DNA of 64,000 bases from the NCBI RefSeq assembly GCF_005405425.1, contig NZ_BJEA01000013.1, positions 50,043 to 114,042 of the forward strand, in the 5' to 3' direction. The notes under the pieces were generated by a model. That model was given only the letters and a program-made list of their open reading frames with translations, did not search any database and had not been told where the DNA came from. Below are positions 51,545-61,622 of this stretch, piece by piece. Both the position numbers and the translations under genes were made by a program. How positions within the stretch are numbered: the stretch's first letter is position 1; each line of letters opens with the position of its first letter. The stretch is from Lactiplantibacillus modestisalitolerans (GTDB lineage: Bacteria > Bacillota > Bacilli > Lactobacillales > Lactobacillaceae).

Positions 51545-52150
51545 ATGATGAAACGTAGTATGATTGGCAAAATTAGTCGTTTCCGTTTTTGGGATAGTTT
51601 GAACGTATTACGGGCAGGTATCTTAGGCGCAAACGATGGCATCATTTCTGTATCGGGGATTGTCCTCGGTGCGGCCGGAGCGGAGCTGAATTCTTCAACC
51701 TTGTTCTTCAGTGGTCTAGCGGGAATGATTGCTGGTGCTTGCTCCATGGCGGGGGGCGAGTACATCTCCGTAAGTGCGCAGCGCGACGTCCAACGCCAAA
51801 AACTAGCGATGCAACAAAAGTATGAACATTTAGATGGGAATAGTGCGGAAACGCTAATTCGGGCGATTGACGTTTTGAATCCAATTCACGCGTCGATTTC
51901 GTCCTTCCTATCGTTTATCTTAGGGGCGGTCATTCCGCTGATGGCGATTAGCTTATCATCGGATCGGTGGCGAATTTTAAATACGTTAGCCGCGATGATT
52001 TTTGCGTTAACGATGAACGCAATTATTAGTTCGGCGAATTCAAAAGTATCCACCAAGCGAACAATCGTGCGGAACATTGCCGTCGGAATTTTGACCACCG
52101 TGTTAACCTACGTCATTGGTCGGTTATTCGGTGTGTCAGTAGCAGGATAG
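51545..52150 (+). CDS. VIT family protein heading the suf operon
   Basis: A 201-aa CCC1/VIT-like transporter, the third in the window. LRAGILGANDGIISVSGIVL in TM1 and MAGGEYISVSAQRDVQRQ after TM2. The cytoplasmic insert is about 25-30 residues shorter than in the pair at 26643-28045, so its metal-binding domain is reduced. Its stop is 15 nt before sufC with no terminator, so it is co-transcribed with the Fe-S assembly genes; iron homeostasis is the natural inference. Start at 51545 or 51548. Confidence 0.87.
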   Translation: MMKRSMIGKISRFRFWDSLNVLRAGILGANDGIISVSGIVLGAAGAELNSSTLFFSGLAGMIAGACSMAGGEYISVSAQRDVQRQKLAMQQKYEHLDGNSAETLIRAIDVLNPIHASISSFLSFILGAVIPLMAISLSSDRWRILNTLAAMIFALTMNAIISSANSKVSTKRTIVRNIAVGILTTVLTYVIGRLFGVSVAG

Positions 52151-52165
52151 AAAGAGGGAACGATA

Positions 52166-52987
52166 ATGTCAGTTTTAGAAATTAAAGATTTACATGTTCG
52201 GATTAATGATCCGGAAGATCAAGCGAGTCGTGAGATTTTAAAAGGGGTTAATCTAACCCTAAATACGGGTGAAACGCACGCCATTATGGGCCCTAACGGA
52301 ACCGGGAAGTCAACGTTAGCGGAAACCATTATGGGGAATCCTAGCTACGAAGTGACCCAGGGGGACGTTTTAATCGACGGGCGCTCATTAATTAAGCTCC
52401 CAGTTGATGAACGGGCCCGGGCCGGTCTTTTCTTGGCGATGCAATACCCGGTCGAAATCAAAGGGATTACGAACTTGGAATTCATGCGAGCTGCAATCAA
52501 CGCTCGGCGTGCCGATGATGATCAAATGTCAATCCGGGATTTCTTAGCTGAACTGGATAAAAATTTGGCTTTTTTAAACATGTCGGAATCCATGGCGCGG
52601 CGGTATTTGAACGAGGGCTTCTCCGGTGGTGAAAAGAAGCGTAACGAAATTTTGCAATTAATGATGATCAAGCCGAAGTTTGCCATGCTGGATGAAATTG
52701 ACTCTGGTCTGGATATTGACGCGTTACAAGTGGTTGCTAAGGGCGTTAACTCAATGGCGGCTCCAGATTTTGGGACGTTGATCATTACCCACTACCAACG
52801 ACTACTGAATTATATTAAACCCGACTTCGTTCACGTGATGATGGATGGCCGCATCGTCAAGACCGGTGACGCCCAATTAGCCATTAAATTGGAAGATGAA
52901 GGGTACGCTGGTTTGCGCGACGAATTAGGAATCAAGGCCAACTTAGTCGATGACGATGTAACGGAGGCGAAGTCCGATGACCATTAG
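52166..52987 (+). CDS. sufC: Fe-S assembly ATPase SufC
   Basis: A 273-aa ABC-type ATPase of the SufBCD scaffold. Walker A GPNGTGKST (about residues 42-50), ABC signature FSGGEKKRNE, Walker B FAMLDEIDSGLD, and the switch His in LIITHYQR. It energises cluster assembly on SufBD in the cytosol. AAAGAGGGAACG precedes the ATG. The 3' end overlaps sufD by 11 nt. The C-terminal extension (about 250-273) is acidic. Confidence 0.95.
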   Translation: MSVLEIKDLHVRINDPEDQASREILKGVNLTLNTGETHAIMGPNGTGKSTLAETIMGNPSYEVTQGDVLIDGRSLIKLPVDERARAGLFLAMQYPVEIKGITNLEFMRAAINARRADDDQMSIRDFLAELDKNLAFLNMSESMARRYLNEGFSGGEKKRNEILQLMMIKPKFAMLDEIDSGLDIDALQVVAKGVNSMAAPDFGTLIITHYQRLLNYIKPDFVHVMMDGRIVKTGDAQLAIKLEDEGYAGLRDELGIKANLVDDDVTEAKSDDH

Positions 52988-54215
52988 TAACGCACCAAGC
53001 TGGTTTCAGGCGTTACAGGAACGGGCCCGGCAACTGTACCCGACGCTCGCGTTACCAGATTTTAAACGGTTCAATTATCGCGACTGGCAACTCGATGACC
53101 CGGCGATGCAGCCACCGGCCGCGCTTACGCCGCTTGCGTCTGATGACCAGCATTTTAACCAACAGGCAATTACTTACGGCAGTGCACCGCTTCAAGTGAA
53201 CTTGACCGCGGAAATGCGGGATGCGGGGGTGGTCGTGGAAGACTTCGCGACGGCGTTTACCAAGCACGGTGATTTATTACAACAATACTTAATGACCAAG
53301 GCGGTGGCCGTGGATGAAGACCGCTTAACCGCATTCAATTTAGCTAATCTTCAGCACGGACTCTTAGTTTACGTGCCGGAAAATGTGCAATTAACGACCC
53401 CGTTGCAGTTATTACACTTGCAAAATAGCACGACCGCAAGCAGTGATTTTGGGCACGTCTTGATTGTGGCTGGCCGCCATAGTCAGGTGAAAGTTTTACA
53501 GCAACTCGAAACGCGGGGGACGCACGCTAACCAGTTCCACTTGATTACCGAAGTCGTGGCGTTGGCAAATAGTCACGTGACCTTTACGGGCTTAGATATG
53601 CTCAGCCAGCAAACGACGGCCTATTTAAACCGGCGCGGGTACCTGGGGACGGATGCCCGGATTGACTGGTCAATCGGGGTTTTCAACAACGGGAACACGA
53701 TTGCGGACTTTGACTCTGATTTACGGGGGCATGGTTCGGATGCCGAAGTTAAGGTCGTGGCCTTGTCCGGCGGCGACCAGCGGCAATGTATTGATACCCG
53801 CGTGACGAACTACGCGCCACATTCGACCGGTAACATTGCCCAACGGGGTGTGATTTTAGGCCGCTCGGAGCTGATTTTTAACGGTATTGGTAAGATTATT
53901 AAGGGTGCGCACGGCGCCCATGCCGATCAGGAGAACCGGGTGCTGATGCTTTCGGATCAAGCTCACGGAGACGCTAACCCCATTTTATTGATTGACGAAA
54001 ATGATGTTTTAGCCGGTCATGCGGCCAGCGTCGGCCGGGTCGACGAGCACCAGATGTACTACTTAATGAGCCGGGGCATTCCGAAGAAGATGGCCCAGCG
54101 CCTAGTTATTCGGGGCTTTTTAGGTGACGTCTTAAGTCAGTTGCCATCCGAAGAACTACGTGAACGCATGGTTCAAGTTATCGAAGGGAAGTTGAAAAAT
54201 GAATTGGCAGATTGA
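52977..54215 (+). CDS. sufD: Fe-S assembly protein SufD
   Basis: A 412-aa scaffold subunit. The beta-helix core ends in the shared SufB/SufD motif GHAASVGRVDEHQMYYLMSR, then RLVIRGFLGDVL. It overlaps sufC (11 nt) and sufS (17 nt), indicating translational coupling. It forms the SufBC2D complex with its neighbours. Confidence 0.93.
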   Translation: MTISNAPSWFQALQERARQLYPTLALPDFKRFNYRDWQLDDPAMQPPAALTPLASDDQHFNQQAITYGSAPLQVNLTAEMRDAGVVVEDFATAFTKHGDLLQQYLMTKAVAVDEDRLTAFNLANLQHGLLVYVPENVQLTTPLQLLHLQNSTTASSDFGHVLIVAGRHSQVKVLQQLETRGTHANQFHLITEVVALANSHVTFTGLDMLSQQTTAYLNRRGYLGTDARIDWSIGVFNNGNTIADFDSDLRGHGSDAEVKVVALSGGDQRQCIDTRVTNYAPHSTGNIAQRGVILGRSELIFNGIGKIIKGAHGAHADQENRVLMLSDQAHGDANPILLIDENDVLAGHAASVGRVDEHQMYYLMSRGIPKKMAQRLVIRGFLGDVLSQLPSEELRERMVQVIEGKLKNELAD

Positions 54216-55434
54216 GGCGATTCGCCGCGATTTTCCAATCCTATCGCACCGAATCAATAAGGAACGGCTGGCGTACCTGGATAACGCCGCCACGATGCAA
54301 CAACCCCGGCCAGTCACGGCAACGGTTGACCGGTACTACCGCTACGACCACGCTAATGTTCATCGCGGGGTCTATACTTTATCAGAACGGGCGACCGAGG
54401 CCTATGAAGGGGTCCGTGAAAAGGTCCGGCATTTTATCCACGCCCATTCGGCGGATGAAATTGTTTTTACCCGTTCGACGACCGAAAGTCTGAACATGGT
54501 TGCCCGCGGGTTTGGTGATCAGGTTGTGAATGCGGGCGATGAAATCGTCATTTCAGTTGCCGAGCACCATAGCAATTTAGTGCCGTGGCAGCAACTAGCT
54601 GAACGACGTGGCGCAAAATTGAAGTACATTGAATTAAATCCGGATGGCAGTTTGGACTTGGAAAACGCCGCGCAGCAGATTACGGCGAAAACTAAGATTG
54701 TTGCGGTCGCCCACGTGGGTAACGTCATCGGCGTGCTCAACCCGATGAGTGCCCTGGAAGCTTTGACGCACGCGGTTGGTGCGTACTTGATTGTGGATGG
54801 GGCGCAGGCCATTAGTCACCTTAAAGTTGACGTGCAGGCGCTCAACGCCGACTTTTATGCCTTTTCCGGGCATAAAATGGGCGCACCGACCGGAATCGGG
54901 GTATTATACGGGAAAGCGGCCCTGTTAGAGCAGATGGCGCCCGTGCAATACGGTGGTGAAATGATTAGTCAGGTCACCCGGACGGCTACGACCTACAAGC
55001 GCGCCCCGCTAAAGTTTGAGGCTGGGACGCCAAATATTAGTGGCGCAATCGGCCTGGGAGCCGCGGTCGATTACTTGGATGCTTTGGGGATGAATGCGAT
55101 TCAGACCTATGAAGCCCAATTGATGGGGCCGATGTTGGCCCGAATAGTTGCAATTGACGGGGTGACCGTTTACGGGCCCCAAACAGCTGCGGATCGCCTC
55201 GGCGTGGTCTCGTTTAACATTGATGGGGTCCATCCGCACGACGTTGCGACTGGACTGGATATGCTGGGTGTTGAAGTCCGAGCGGGGCACCATTGCGCAC
55301 AACCGTTGATGCAAGATTTAAACGTAACCGCAACGGCCCGCGCGAGCTTAGCCTTTTATAATAATCAAGCGGATGTTGATCAATTGATTGACGGGATTAA
55401 ACAGGTAAAGGAGTTCTTTTTGCATGAGTCTTGA
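54199..55434 (+). CDS. sufS: Cysteine desulfurase SufS
   Basis: A 411-aa PLP enzyme that takes sulfur from cysteine. YLDNAATMQQP at the N-terminus, VAEHHSNLVPW, PLP lysine in FSGHKMGAPTG (about residue 226) and the active Cys in RAGHHCAQPLM (about 365) match group II desulfurases. It delivers persulfide to SufU encoded next (overlap 11 nt). The start codon lies within the end of sufD behind GAAGGGAAG. Confidence 0.95.
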   Translation: MNWQIEAIRRDFPILSHRINKERLAYLDNAATMQQPRPVTATVDRYYRYDHANVHRGVYTLSERATEAYEGVREKVRHFIHAHSADEIVFTRSTTESLNMVARGFGDQVVNAGDEIVISVAEHHSNLVPWQQLAERRGAKLKYIELNPDGSLDLENAAQQITAKTKIVAVAHVGNVIGVLNPMSALEALTHAVGAYLIVDGAQAISHLKVDVQALNADFYAFSGHKMGAPTGIGVLYGKAALLEQMAPVQYGGEMISQVTRTATTYKRAPLKFEAGTPNISGAIGLGAAVDYLDALGMNAIQTYEAQLMGPMLARIVAIDGVTVYGPQTAADRLGVVSFNIDGVHPHDVATGLDMLGVEVRAGHHCAQPLMQDLNVTATARASLAFYNNQADVDQLIDGIKQVKEFFLHES

Positions 55435-55879
55435 CCAAATGAATGAGTTATATCGTGAAGTGGTCTTGGACCATGCCCAACACCCCCATCATAAGGGGCA
55501 CTTAGGTCAGGAAAGCTTACACTTCACGATGGAAAATCCGACGTGTGGGGACGTTATCGACGTTGCCACGGTTGTTAAGGACGGTCAAATTGACCAGCTT
55601 GCGTTTACGGGGGCGGGCTGCACGATTTCGCAAGCGTCAGCTAGTATGATGACGGTCGCGTTATTGCATCGACCGGTCGCTGAAGCGCGGCGGTTGATCG
55701 TTAGTTTTTCCAAAATGATTACTGGTGCCACCATTAATGACCAGGATCAACGGGCGTTAGGGGATGCCAGTTTGCTCGCCAGCGTGGCTGAATTTCCGGC
55801 CCGGATTAAGTGTGCGACGTTGGCTTGGCACGCCTTAGACGAACTATTACAACGAGAGGGGAGCCAGGAACATGAGTGA
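55424..55879 (+). CDS. sufU: Zinc-dependent sulfurtransferase SufU
   Basis: A 151-aa IscU-like protein. Cysteines in NPTCGD (about 41), [10 protein letters not shown] (about 66) and RIKCATLAW (about 128) with an Asp in GD bind zinc. The SufU-specific insertion between the second and third Cys is present. It accepts sulfur from SufS. Overlaps both neighbours (11 and 8 nt). Confidence 0.93.
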   Translation: MSLDQMNELYREVVLDHAQHPHHKGHLGQESLHFTMENPTCGDVIDVATVVKDGQIDQLAFTGAGCTISQASASMMTVALLHRPVAEARRLIVSFSKMITGATINDQDQRALGDASLLASVAEFPARIKCATLAWHALDELLQREGSQEHE

Positions 55880-57281
55880 AGATGTTAATTCAATCGTTAA
55901 AGGGACCGAAGATTATGATTATGGCTTCCATGACGATGTGCAACCGGTTTTTTCAACCGGCCACGGTTTAAGTGAGGAAGTTGTTCGGGCAATCTCTGCC
56001 GAAAAACATGAACCAAAGTGGATGTTGGATTATCGACTGAAGGCTTATAAGATTTATCGGCAGATGCCGATGCCGGCGTTTGGCCCCGATCTAAGCGGCC
56101 TCGATTTAAAGAACATGCTGTACTACCAAAAAGCCACCGATAAAAAGTATCGCGATTGGGAGGACGTTCCCGAAAAGATTAAAACGACCTTTGATCGGTT
56201 AGGGGTACCCCAGGCCGAACGGAAATATTTAGCGGGTTCCTCCGCACAATACGAGTCTGAAGTGGTCTATCACAATATGCGGAACACGTTTGAAAAGATG
56301 GGGATTATTTTTACGGATACCGATACGGCCCTGCAAGAATACCCAGAACTTTTTAAAAAGTGGTTCGGTAAGTTAGTCGCCCCGACGAATAATAAGTTTG
56401 CCGCGTTAAACGCGGCCGTCTGGTCTGGCGGAACCTTTATTTACGTGCCTAAAGGGGTTCACGCCAAAACGCCAATTCAATCTTATTTCCGCATTAATGC
56501 TGAAAATACCGGCCAATTTGAGCGGACGCTAATTATCGTCGATGAAGGGGCAAGCGTGGATTACGTTGAAGGGTGTACCGCACCCAAATATGATTCCGAT
56601 AGTTTGCACGCTGCCGTGGTGGAAGTAAACGTTGCTAAGGACGCTTATTGCCGTTATACGACCATCCAAAATTGGTCGAATAACGTTTATAGTCTGGAAA
56701 CCAAACGAGCGGCAGCGGACGCCAACGCCACAATGGAGTGGGTCGACGGTAACATGGGCTCAAAGATTACCATGAAGTATCCATCGGTCTACCTGAATGG
56801 TGAGGGCGCGCGGGGCACGATGTTGTCGATTGCGGTTGCCGGGCATAATGTGGACCAGGATACCGGGGCGCGGATGATTCATAATGCGCCGAACACGTCT
56901 TCTTCAATCGTTTCAAAGTCAATTGCTAAGGATGGCGGTGCGACGGACTACCGGGGCCGGGTTCGCTTTAGCCGTAAAGCGGATGGTTCGAAAGCCCACG
57001 TGGAATGTGACACAATCATTATGGATGACCAATCTTCCAGTGATACGATTCCGGTTAATGAAATTTATAATGGGAACGTTGCGATGGAACACGAAGCAAA
57101 GGTTTCGAAGATTTCCGAAGAACAGCTTTACTATTTAATGAGTCGGGGGATTTCGGAACGAAAGGCGACTGAAATGATCATTATGGGCTTCGTTGAGCCG
57201 TTTACGAAGGAATTACCGATGGAATATGCAGTTGAATTAAACCGACTGATCAGTTTTGAAATGGAAGGATCGATTGGCTAA
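55872..57281 (+). CDS. sufB: Fe-S assembly protein SufB
   Basis: A 469-aa scaffold subunit where the cluster is built. [40 protein letters not shown] and a C-terminal [20 protein letters not shown] are family hallmarks, with Cys in EGCTAP and HVECDT. The stop codon overlaps the sufT start by one base. Confidence 0.95.
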   Translation: MSEDVNSIVKGTEDYDYGFHDDVQPVFSTGHGLSEEVVRAISAEKHEPKWMLDYRLKAYKIYRQMPMPAFGPDLSGLDLKNMLYYQKATDKKYRDWEDVPEKIKTTFDRLGVPQAERKYLAGSSAQYESEVVYHNMRNTFEKMGIIFTDTDTALQEYPELFKKWFGKLVAPTNNKFAALNAAVWSGGTFIYVPKGVHAKTPIQSYFRINAENTGQFERTLIIVDEGASVDYVEGCTAPKYDSDSLHAAVVEVNVAKDAYCRYTTIQNWSNNVYSLETKRAAADANATMEWVDGNMGSKITMKYPSVYLNGEGARGTMLSIAVAGHNVDQDTGARMIHNAPNTSSSIVSKSIAKDGGATDYRGRVRFSRKADGSKAHVECDTIIMDDQSSSDTIPVNEIYNGNVAMEHEAKVSKISEEQLYYLMSRGISERKATEMIIMGFVEPFTKELPMEYAVELNRLISFEMEGSIG

Positions 57282-57592
57282 TGGCAGAGAAAACGTTCAA
57301 GGAACAAGCTTACGAGGCACTTCACAACGTGATTGATCCCGAACTGGGGATTAACTTAGTGGATTTGGGGTTAATTTACGATGCAAAGCTAACGGACGAG
57401 GGCGAGGCCCAAATTCTCATGACACTGACGATTGTGGGCTGTCCGTTGACGGAGTGGTTAGCAGACTCGATTCAAGAAGAGTTAAAGAAGGTTCCGGGTG
57501 TGAAGACCATTTCGATTGAAGTGACCTTTGATCCGGCGTGGACGGAAAACATGATGTCCCGTGAAGCGCGCGTTGAGCTTGGAATTTATTAA
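57281..57592 (+). CDS. sufT: Metal-sulfur cluster assembly factor SufT (DUF59)
   Basis: A 103-aa MIP18/DUF59 protein: NVIDPELGINLVDLGLIYDA, MTLTIVGCPLTEWLAD and TFDPAWTENMMS. SufT proteins help mature Fe-S proteins at high demand. Last gene of the operon; the start overlaps the sufB stop. Confidence 0.92.
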   Translation: MAEKTFKEQAYEALHNVIDPELGINLVDLGLIYDAKLTDEGEAQILMTLTIVGCPLTEWLADSIQEELKKVPGVKTISIEVTFDPAWTENMMSREARVELGIY

Positions 57593-57648
57593 CAGTACTT
57601 TGATTTAGACAGTCTTTTAAGAATAAAATACAGTTTTGAATGCTAAGT

Positions 57649-57678
57649 AAGGGGCTGTGGCTTATGTCACAGCCCCTT
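57649..57678 (+). terminator. Hairpin after suf operon
   Basis: AAGGGGCTGTG / CACAGCCCCTT with loop GCTTATGT; no U-tract follows, so it may be a stabiliser or weak terminator. Near-identical to the minus-strand hairpin at 19372-19413. Confidence 0.5.
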
Positions 57679-57772
57679 CCTGCATTAGTCAAGCCCGGAT
57701 AGTGGTAACTGATCAAGGTTTTCTAATGATTGAAATTGGAAAGATTGATGTGAGACTGCTAAAGTTAAATTA

Positions 57773-57919
57773 TAGGGTGTGAACCTGATTGGACTTCGAG
57801 TCCGTGGTATGAGTAATCATACACTTAGTTGGCTTTCACCATGGTTAAAAGGCATTTAACGGTCTTATGCATGCAGGCCACCACTGCGACCTTATCCTGT
57901 TTGGGATAAGGTTCTTTTT
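57773..57919 (+). ncRNA. Orphan structured small RNA
   Basis: About 147 nt between sufT and family A copy A5, with no gene downstream on the same strand. Helices: GGTG-TGAA/TTCACC (57776-57840) enclosing GGACT-tcg-AGTCC and GTATGA-GTAA-TCATAC (GNRA-type loop); then GTTAAA/TTTAAC (57844-57860), GCAG/CTGC (57873-57887) and the terminator ACCTTATCC/GGGATAAGGT + T5. I do not recognise the class; a clear promoter is not visible. Confidence 0.55.
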
Positions 57920-57938
57920 GTAATCGATCACAATGGTT

Positions 57939-58313
57939 ATATGATAATTGATGTTGAACTGTTAAAAAGGGTATCGACTGAATTTTCAATCAATTCGTTG
58001 TGACTAGCAAAATAGCAAGCAAGATTACGTTAAATTTAGTACCCGTTCTACGGAATCAGTTTCATTAGTTAAGACTTACTAGCGTGACCCGTGAGACTCA
58101 ATCTAAAGCCAGTTTAGCCAGTAGCGAGTGTAACCATGGCTCAACTGCGAAATTATTCTTGGCCGGAAGTGGGGTGCTTCCGGCTTAGAATAAGGCTCGA
58201 ATTTGAGATTGCTCAGTGGTTTTTCTGAGTGAGCTCAAATCGATGCCCGCAGTGTTCCAGCCACCCAGTTACACCCGCTGCTGGCGGCAATCTTAACACC
58301 AATTGGTATAGAG
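57939..58313 (+). repeat. Family A structured repeat, copy A5
   Basis: RNA-like strand plus, very similar to A4 (shared AATTTTCAATCAATTCGTTGTG and TAGCAAGCAAGATTACGTTAAA). Core helix CCAGTAGCGAGTGTAACC with AGTTACACCCGCTGCTGG has one U-G and two A-C mismatches, so it is slightly decayed. It lies between the orphan RNA and the convergent pflA gene. Confidence 0.85.
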
Positions 58314-58343
58314 CCAATCTTTACGGGTTATTTAGTCAGACTC

Positions 58344-58375
58344 AAAAGAAGCCGCTGACAATTGTCAACGGCTTC
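58344..58375 (-). terminator. Terminator of pflBA
   Basis: On minus: GAAGCCGTTGACA / TGTCAGCGGCTTC then TTTT. Confidence 0.75.
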
Positions 58376-58415
58376 CCAAATGGTTGGTTCATTTATAGCG
58401 TGGAATCTAGCTCGG

Positions 58416-59237
58416 TTATAGTTTAGGTAACGGCATCCAAGTCTTATACCCAGTATAATCAGCAGTACGCAGTAACTTTTCAGCATTTGCAACGCGATCA
58501 GGTGTTGGGGACTCGATACCTTCCAACCGATACTTGATCTTCATTTCGTGATATTTCTTAACCCCAAGGGTGTGATATGGCAGAATTTCAACTTTTTGAA
58601 CGACGTTGTTAGGAATTTTTGCAATGTAGTCGCCCAATTCAGCTAAATACTTGTCATCGTCAGTCCGTTGCGGAACAAGAACGTGACGAATCCACATATC
58701 GTTATGGTTTTGCGCCATATATTGGATCATGTCCAGAATGTTCTCGTTACCGTATTGGGTTAATTTTTTGTGTTCAGCGGAATTAATGTGCTTGATATCA
58801 ACCAAGGAGATGTCGGTAACTTGCATCAACCGTTTGAACTTATCGAAAAATGGTTGTTCCCTTGTAAATGGCTGTCCCGAAGTGTCCAAGCAAGTACTGA
58901 TATCCAATGCTTTCGCTTTTTCAAACAGCTCCAGAATGAAATCGATTTGGACTAATGATTCACCACCACTGACAGTGATTCCACCGGTCTTACCCCAGAA
59001 CGCGCGGTACTTCATTGCGTCTTCAAGGATTTCGTCAGTCGTCATTTGATCACCGACGTTTAATTTCCAAGTATCAGGGTTATGACAATACTGACAGCGC
59101 ATGTGGCAACCTTGTAAGAACGCCACGTAGCGGATACCAGGACCGTCGACCGAACCGAATGTTTCAATGGAATGGACGTAGCCAATCAAAGGCTCCTTCG
59201 TTGCTTTTTCGTTTGTTGAAACTTTACTGCTTGCCAT
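58416..59237 (-). CDS. pflA: Pyruvate formate-lyase activating enzyme
   Basis: A 273-aa radical SAM enzyme that installs the glycyl radical on PflB. Cluster cysteines 44, 48 and 51 in GCHMRCQYCHNPDTW; GGITVSGGESLVQIDFI is the GGE/SAM region. It starts 29 nt after the pflB stop, in one operon. GAGGCGAAGG precedes the ATG. Confidence 0.95.
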   Translation of the reverse strand: MASSKVSTNEKATKEPLIGYVHSIETFGSVDGPGIRYVAFLQGCHMRCQYCHNPDTWKLNVGDQMTTDEILEDAMKYRAFWGKTGGITVSGGESLVQIDFILELFEKAKALDISTCLDTSGQPFTREQPFFDKFKRLMQVTDISLVDIKHINSAEHKKLTQYGNENILDMIQYMAQNHNDMWIRHVLVPQRTDDDKYLAELGDYIAKIPNNVVQKVEILPYHTLGVKKYHEMKIKYRLEGIESPTPDRVANAEKLLRTADYTGYKTWMPLPKL

Positions 59238-59266
59238 GAGCCTTCGCCTCTTTAACTATAAATTAA

Positions 59267-61525
59267 TTACATCTTATCGAAGAACGTCCGTGAAATAACG
59301 TCATCTTGTTGTTCCTTAGTTAAGTCCGCGAAGTATACGCAGTAACCAGAAACACGAACCGTTAAAGTAGGGTATTCTTCTGGGTGCTTTTGAGCATCAA
59401 TCAAAGTGTCTTTATTGAAGACGTTGATGTTCAAGTGCATCCCATCGTTCTTCATGTAACCGTCTAACATGTTTACCAAAGTGTCTTTACGTGATTCCAA
59501 ATCGTGGCCTAACGTGTTTGGCGTTACACCGAAGGTATTGGAAATCCCGTCAGTTGCATAGTGGTATGGTAATTTAGCAGTTGAAAGGAGTGAAGCTAAC
59601 GCACCGCTCTTTTCAGCGCCGTATGCTGGGTTAGCACCTGGTGAGAATGGTTCACCTTTTTGACGACCGTTAGGAGTAGTCCCGGTGTTCTTACCATAAA
59701 CAACGTTTGAAGTGATGGTCAGAACAGAAGTAGATAACTTAGCACCACGATAGAGGTGATGAGTGTTCATCTTGCTGTAGAGTTCCTTGACTAACCACTT
59801 AGCAATGTCATCTACACGGTCATCGTTGTTCCCATAGCGAGGGAAGTCCTTGTCAACTTCGAAGTTAACTGCAATACCACGTTCGTCACGAATAATCTTA
59901 ACGTGTCCGTACTTGATAGCAGAAATTGAGTCGGCAGCGTGTGATAAGCCGGAAATACCAGTAGCGAAGGTCCGGTTCAAATCAGTGTCCTTCAAGGCCA
60001 TTTCAGCGGCTTCATAGTAATACTTGTCGTGCATGTAGTGGATGGTGTTCAGTGAGTTGACGTAAGTGTCAGCTAACCAGTCCATTTGCTTGCCAAACTT
60101 CGTCATGAATTCATCGTAATCAATGTATTCTGAAGTGATTGGTTCGTAGGCAGGACCAACTTGATCGCCAGTAATTTCATCTTTACCACCATTAATAGCG
60201 TAAAGAATAGCCTTAGCCAAGTTAGCACGTGCACCGAAGTATTGAATACCATCGGCAATTGGTTGTGAAGATACACAGCAAGCAATGCCGTAGTAGTCAG
60301 TACCCCATTCAACCCGCATTAAGTCATCGTTTTCATATTGAATCGTTGAGCTATCAATTGAAACTTGGGTTGCATAGCGTTTGAAGTCTTCTGGTAAGCG
60401 GTCTGACCAAAGAACGGTGATGTTTGGTTCAGGCGCAGCACCCATGTTGTCCAAGGTCTTTAAGATCCGGTAAGAAGTCTTGGTAACGTGATGACGACCA
60501 TCGAGACCTAAACCAGCGATTGAAACGGTTGCCCAAATTGGGTCACCTGAGAACAGTGAGTTATAAGTTTCAGTCCGGATAAAGCGAACCATCCGAAGTT
60601 TCATAACGAATTGGTCAATTAATTCTTGGGCTTGACTTTCGTCGATGACACCGTTTTCAAGATCACGTTGAATGTAAATATCCATAAGCGCATCAACCCG
60701 GCCAACGGACATTGCGGCACCGTTTTGCGTCTTAATGGCAGCTAAGTAGCCAAAGTACATCCATTGAATAGCTTCTTGAGCAGTTTCAGCAGGACGGCTA
60801 ATGTCGTAACCGTAACTGGAAGCCATTTCTTTCATTTCTTTTAAGGCTTTATATTGGTCAGCAACTTCTTCACGGAGGCGGATAACGTTATCAGTCATTT
60901 CGCCGTCGCCGATATGTGCGTAGTCGTTTGCCTTTTCGGCCATTAAACGATCAATCCCATAAACGGCAACCCGTGGTAAGTCAGGAATAATCCGACCACG
61001 TGCGTATGCATCTGGAAGACCAGTGATGATCTTGTCGTGACGAGCTTTACGCATGTCAGGAGTGTAAACATCAAAGACCCCTTGGTTATGAGTCTTACGG
61101 TATTCGGTGAAAATCTTGTCCATTTCTGGATCTAATTTATAGCCGTATGACTTCAAGGCGTCATCAGCCATCCGAATACCACCAAATGGCATGAATGCAC
61201 GCTTCAATGGCTTGTCAGTTTGTAAACCAACGATCTTTTCAAGATCTTTGTTAATATAGCCAGGTGCGTGTGAAGTAATGGTTGAAACAACACTGGTATC
61301 GGCATCTAAGACACCACCAGCTGCACGTTCTTCCTTCTTCAATGCCAAGACTTTGTCATTCAAAACCTTAGTGGCCTTAGTAGGGCCAGCTAAGAAGCTT
61401 TCATCCCCGTTGTACTGTGTGAAGTTTCTTTGGATGAAATCGCGAATGTTGATTTCTTCTTGCCAATGACCACCCTTGAAGCCCTTCCAAGCTTTTGGAG
61501 TTTCGGTTTTATCAAATGTAATCAT
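59267..61525 (-). CDS. pflB: Formate C-acetyltransferase (pyruvate formate-lyase)
   Basis: A 752-aa glycyl-radical enzyme: pyruvate + CoA to acetyl-CoA + formate under anaerobiosis. The adjacent catalytic cysteines (418/419) are in [10 protein letters not shown]; the radical Gly lies in [12 protein letters not shown] near residue 727, where most PflB proteins read RVSGYAVNF. Full length for the family. GGAGGCGACG precedes the ATG. A promoter with an overlapping cre at 61609-61622 suggests CcpA control. Confidence 0.96.
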   Translation of the reverse strand: MITFDKTETPKAWKGFKGGHWQEEINIRDFIQRNFTQYNGDESFLAGPTKATKVLNDKVLALKKEERAAGGVLDADTSVVSTITSHAPGYINKDLEKIVGLQTDKPLKRAFMPFGGIRMADDALKSYGYKLDPEMDKIFTEYRKTHNQGVFDVYTPDMRKARHDKIITGLPDAYARGRIIPDLPRVAVYGIDRLMAEKANDYAHIGDGEMTDNVIRLREEVADQYKALKEMKEMASSYGYDISRPAETAQEAIQWMYFGYLAAIKTQNGAAMSVGRVDALMDIYIQRDLENGVIDESQAQELIDQFVMKLRMVRFIRTETYNSLFSGDPIWATVSIAGLGLDGRHHVTKTSYRILKTLDNMGAAPEPNITVLWSDRLPEDFKRYATQVSIDSSTIQYENDDLMRVEWGTDYYGIACCVSSQPIADGIQYFGARANLAKAILYAINGGKDEITGDQVGPAYEPITSEYIDYDEFMTKFGKQMDWLADTYVNSLNTIHYMHDKYYYEAAEMALKDTDLNRTFATGISGLSHAADSISAIKYGHVKIIRDERGIAVNFEVDKDFPRYGNNDDRVDDIAKWLVKELYSKMNTHHLYRGAKLSTSVLTITSNVVYGKNTGTTPNGRQKGEPFSPGANPAYGAEKSGALASLLSTAKLPYHYATDGISNTFGVTPNTLGHDLESRKDTLVNMLDGYMKNDGMHLNINVFNKDTLIDAQKHPEEYPTLTVRVSGYCVYFADLTKEQQDDVISRTFFDKM

Positions 61526-61608
61526 TTTTTCGTCGCCTCCATAAATTTAAAAGCAATTGTAGCATGTGAAATACTTTACAACAGAATAATAACAATATTT
61601 CGGGAATA

Positions 61609-61622
61609 TGTAAACGCTTCCA
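61609..61622. promoter_or_regulatory. cre overlapping the pflB promoter
   Basis: On the minus strand, TGGAAGCGTTTACA fits TGNAANCGNWWNCA perfectly. Its end forms the -35 TTTACA, followed after 17 nt by TATTAT. Two weaker cre-like sites lie near 61659-61680 (TGAAAGCGATATGA; TGAAAACGCTATTA), just beyond a second -10 (TATAAT on minus near 61683). Confidence 0.75.
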
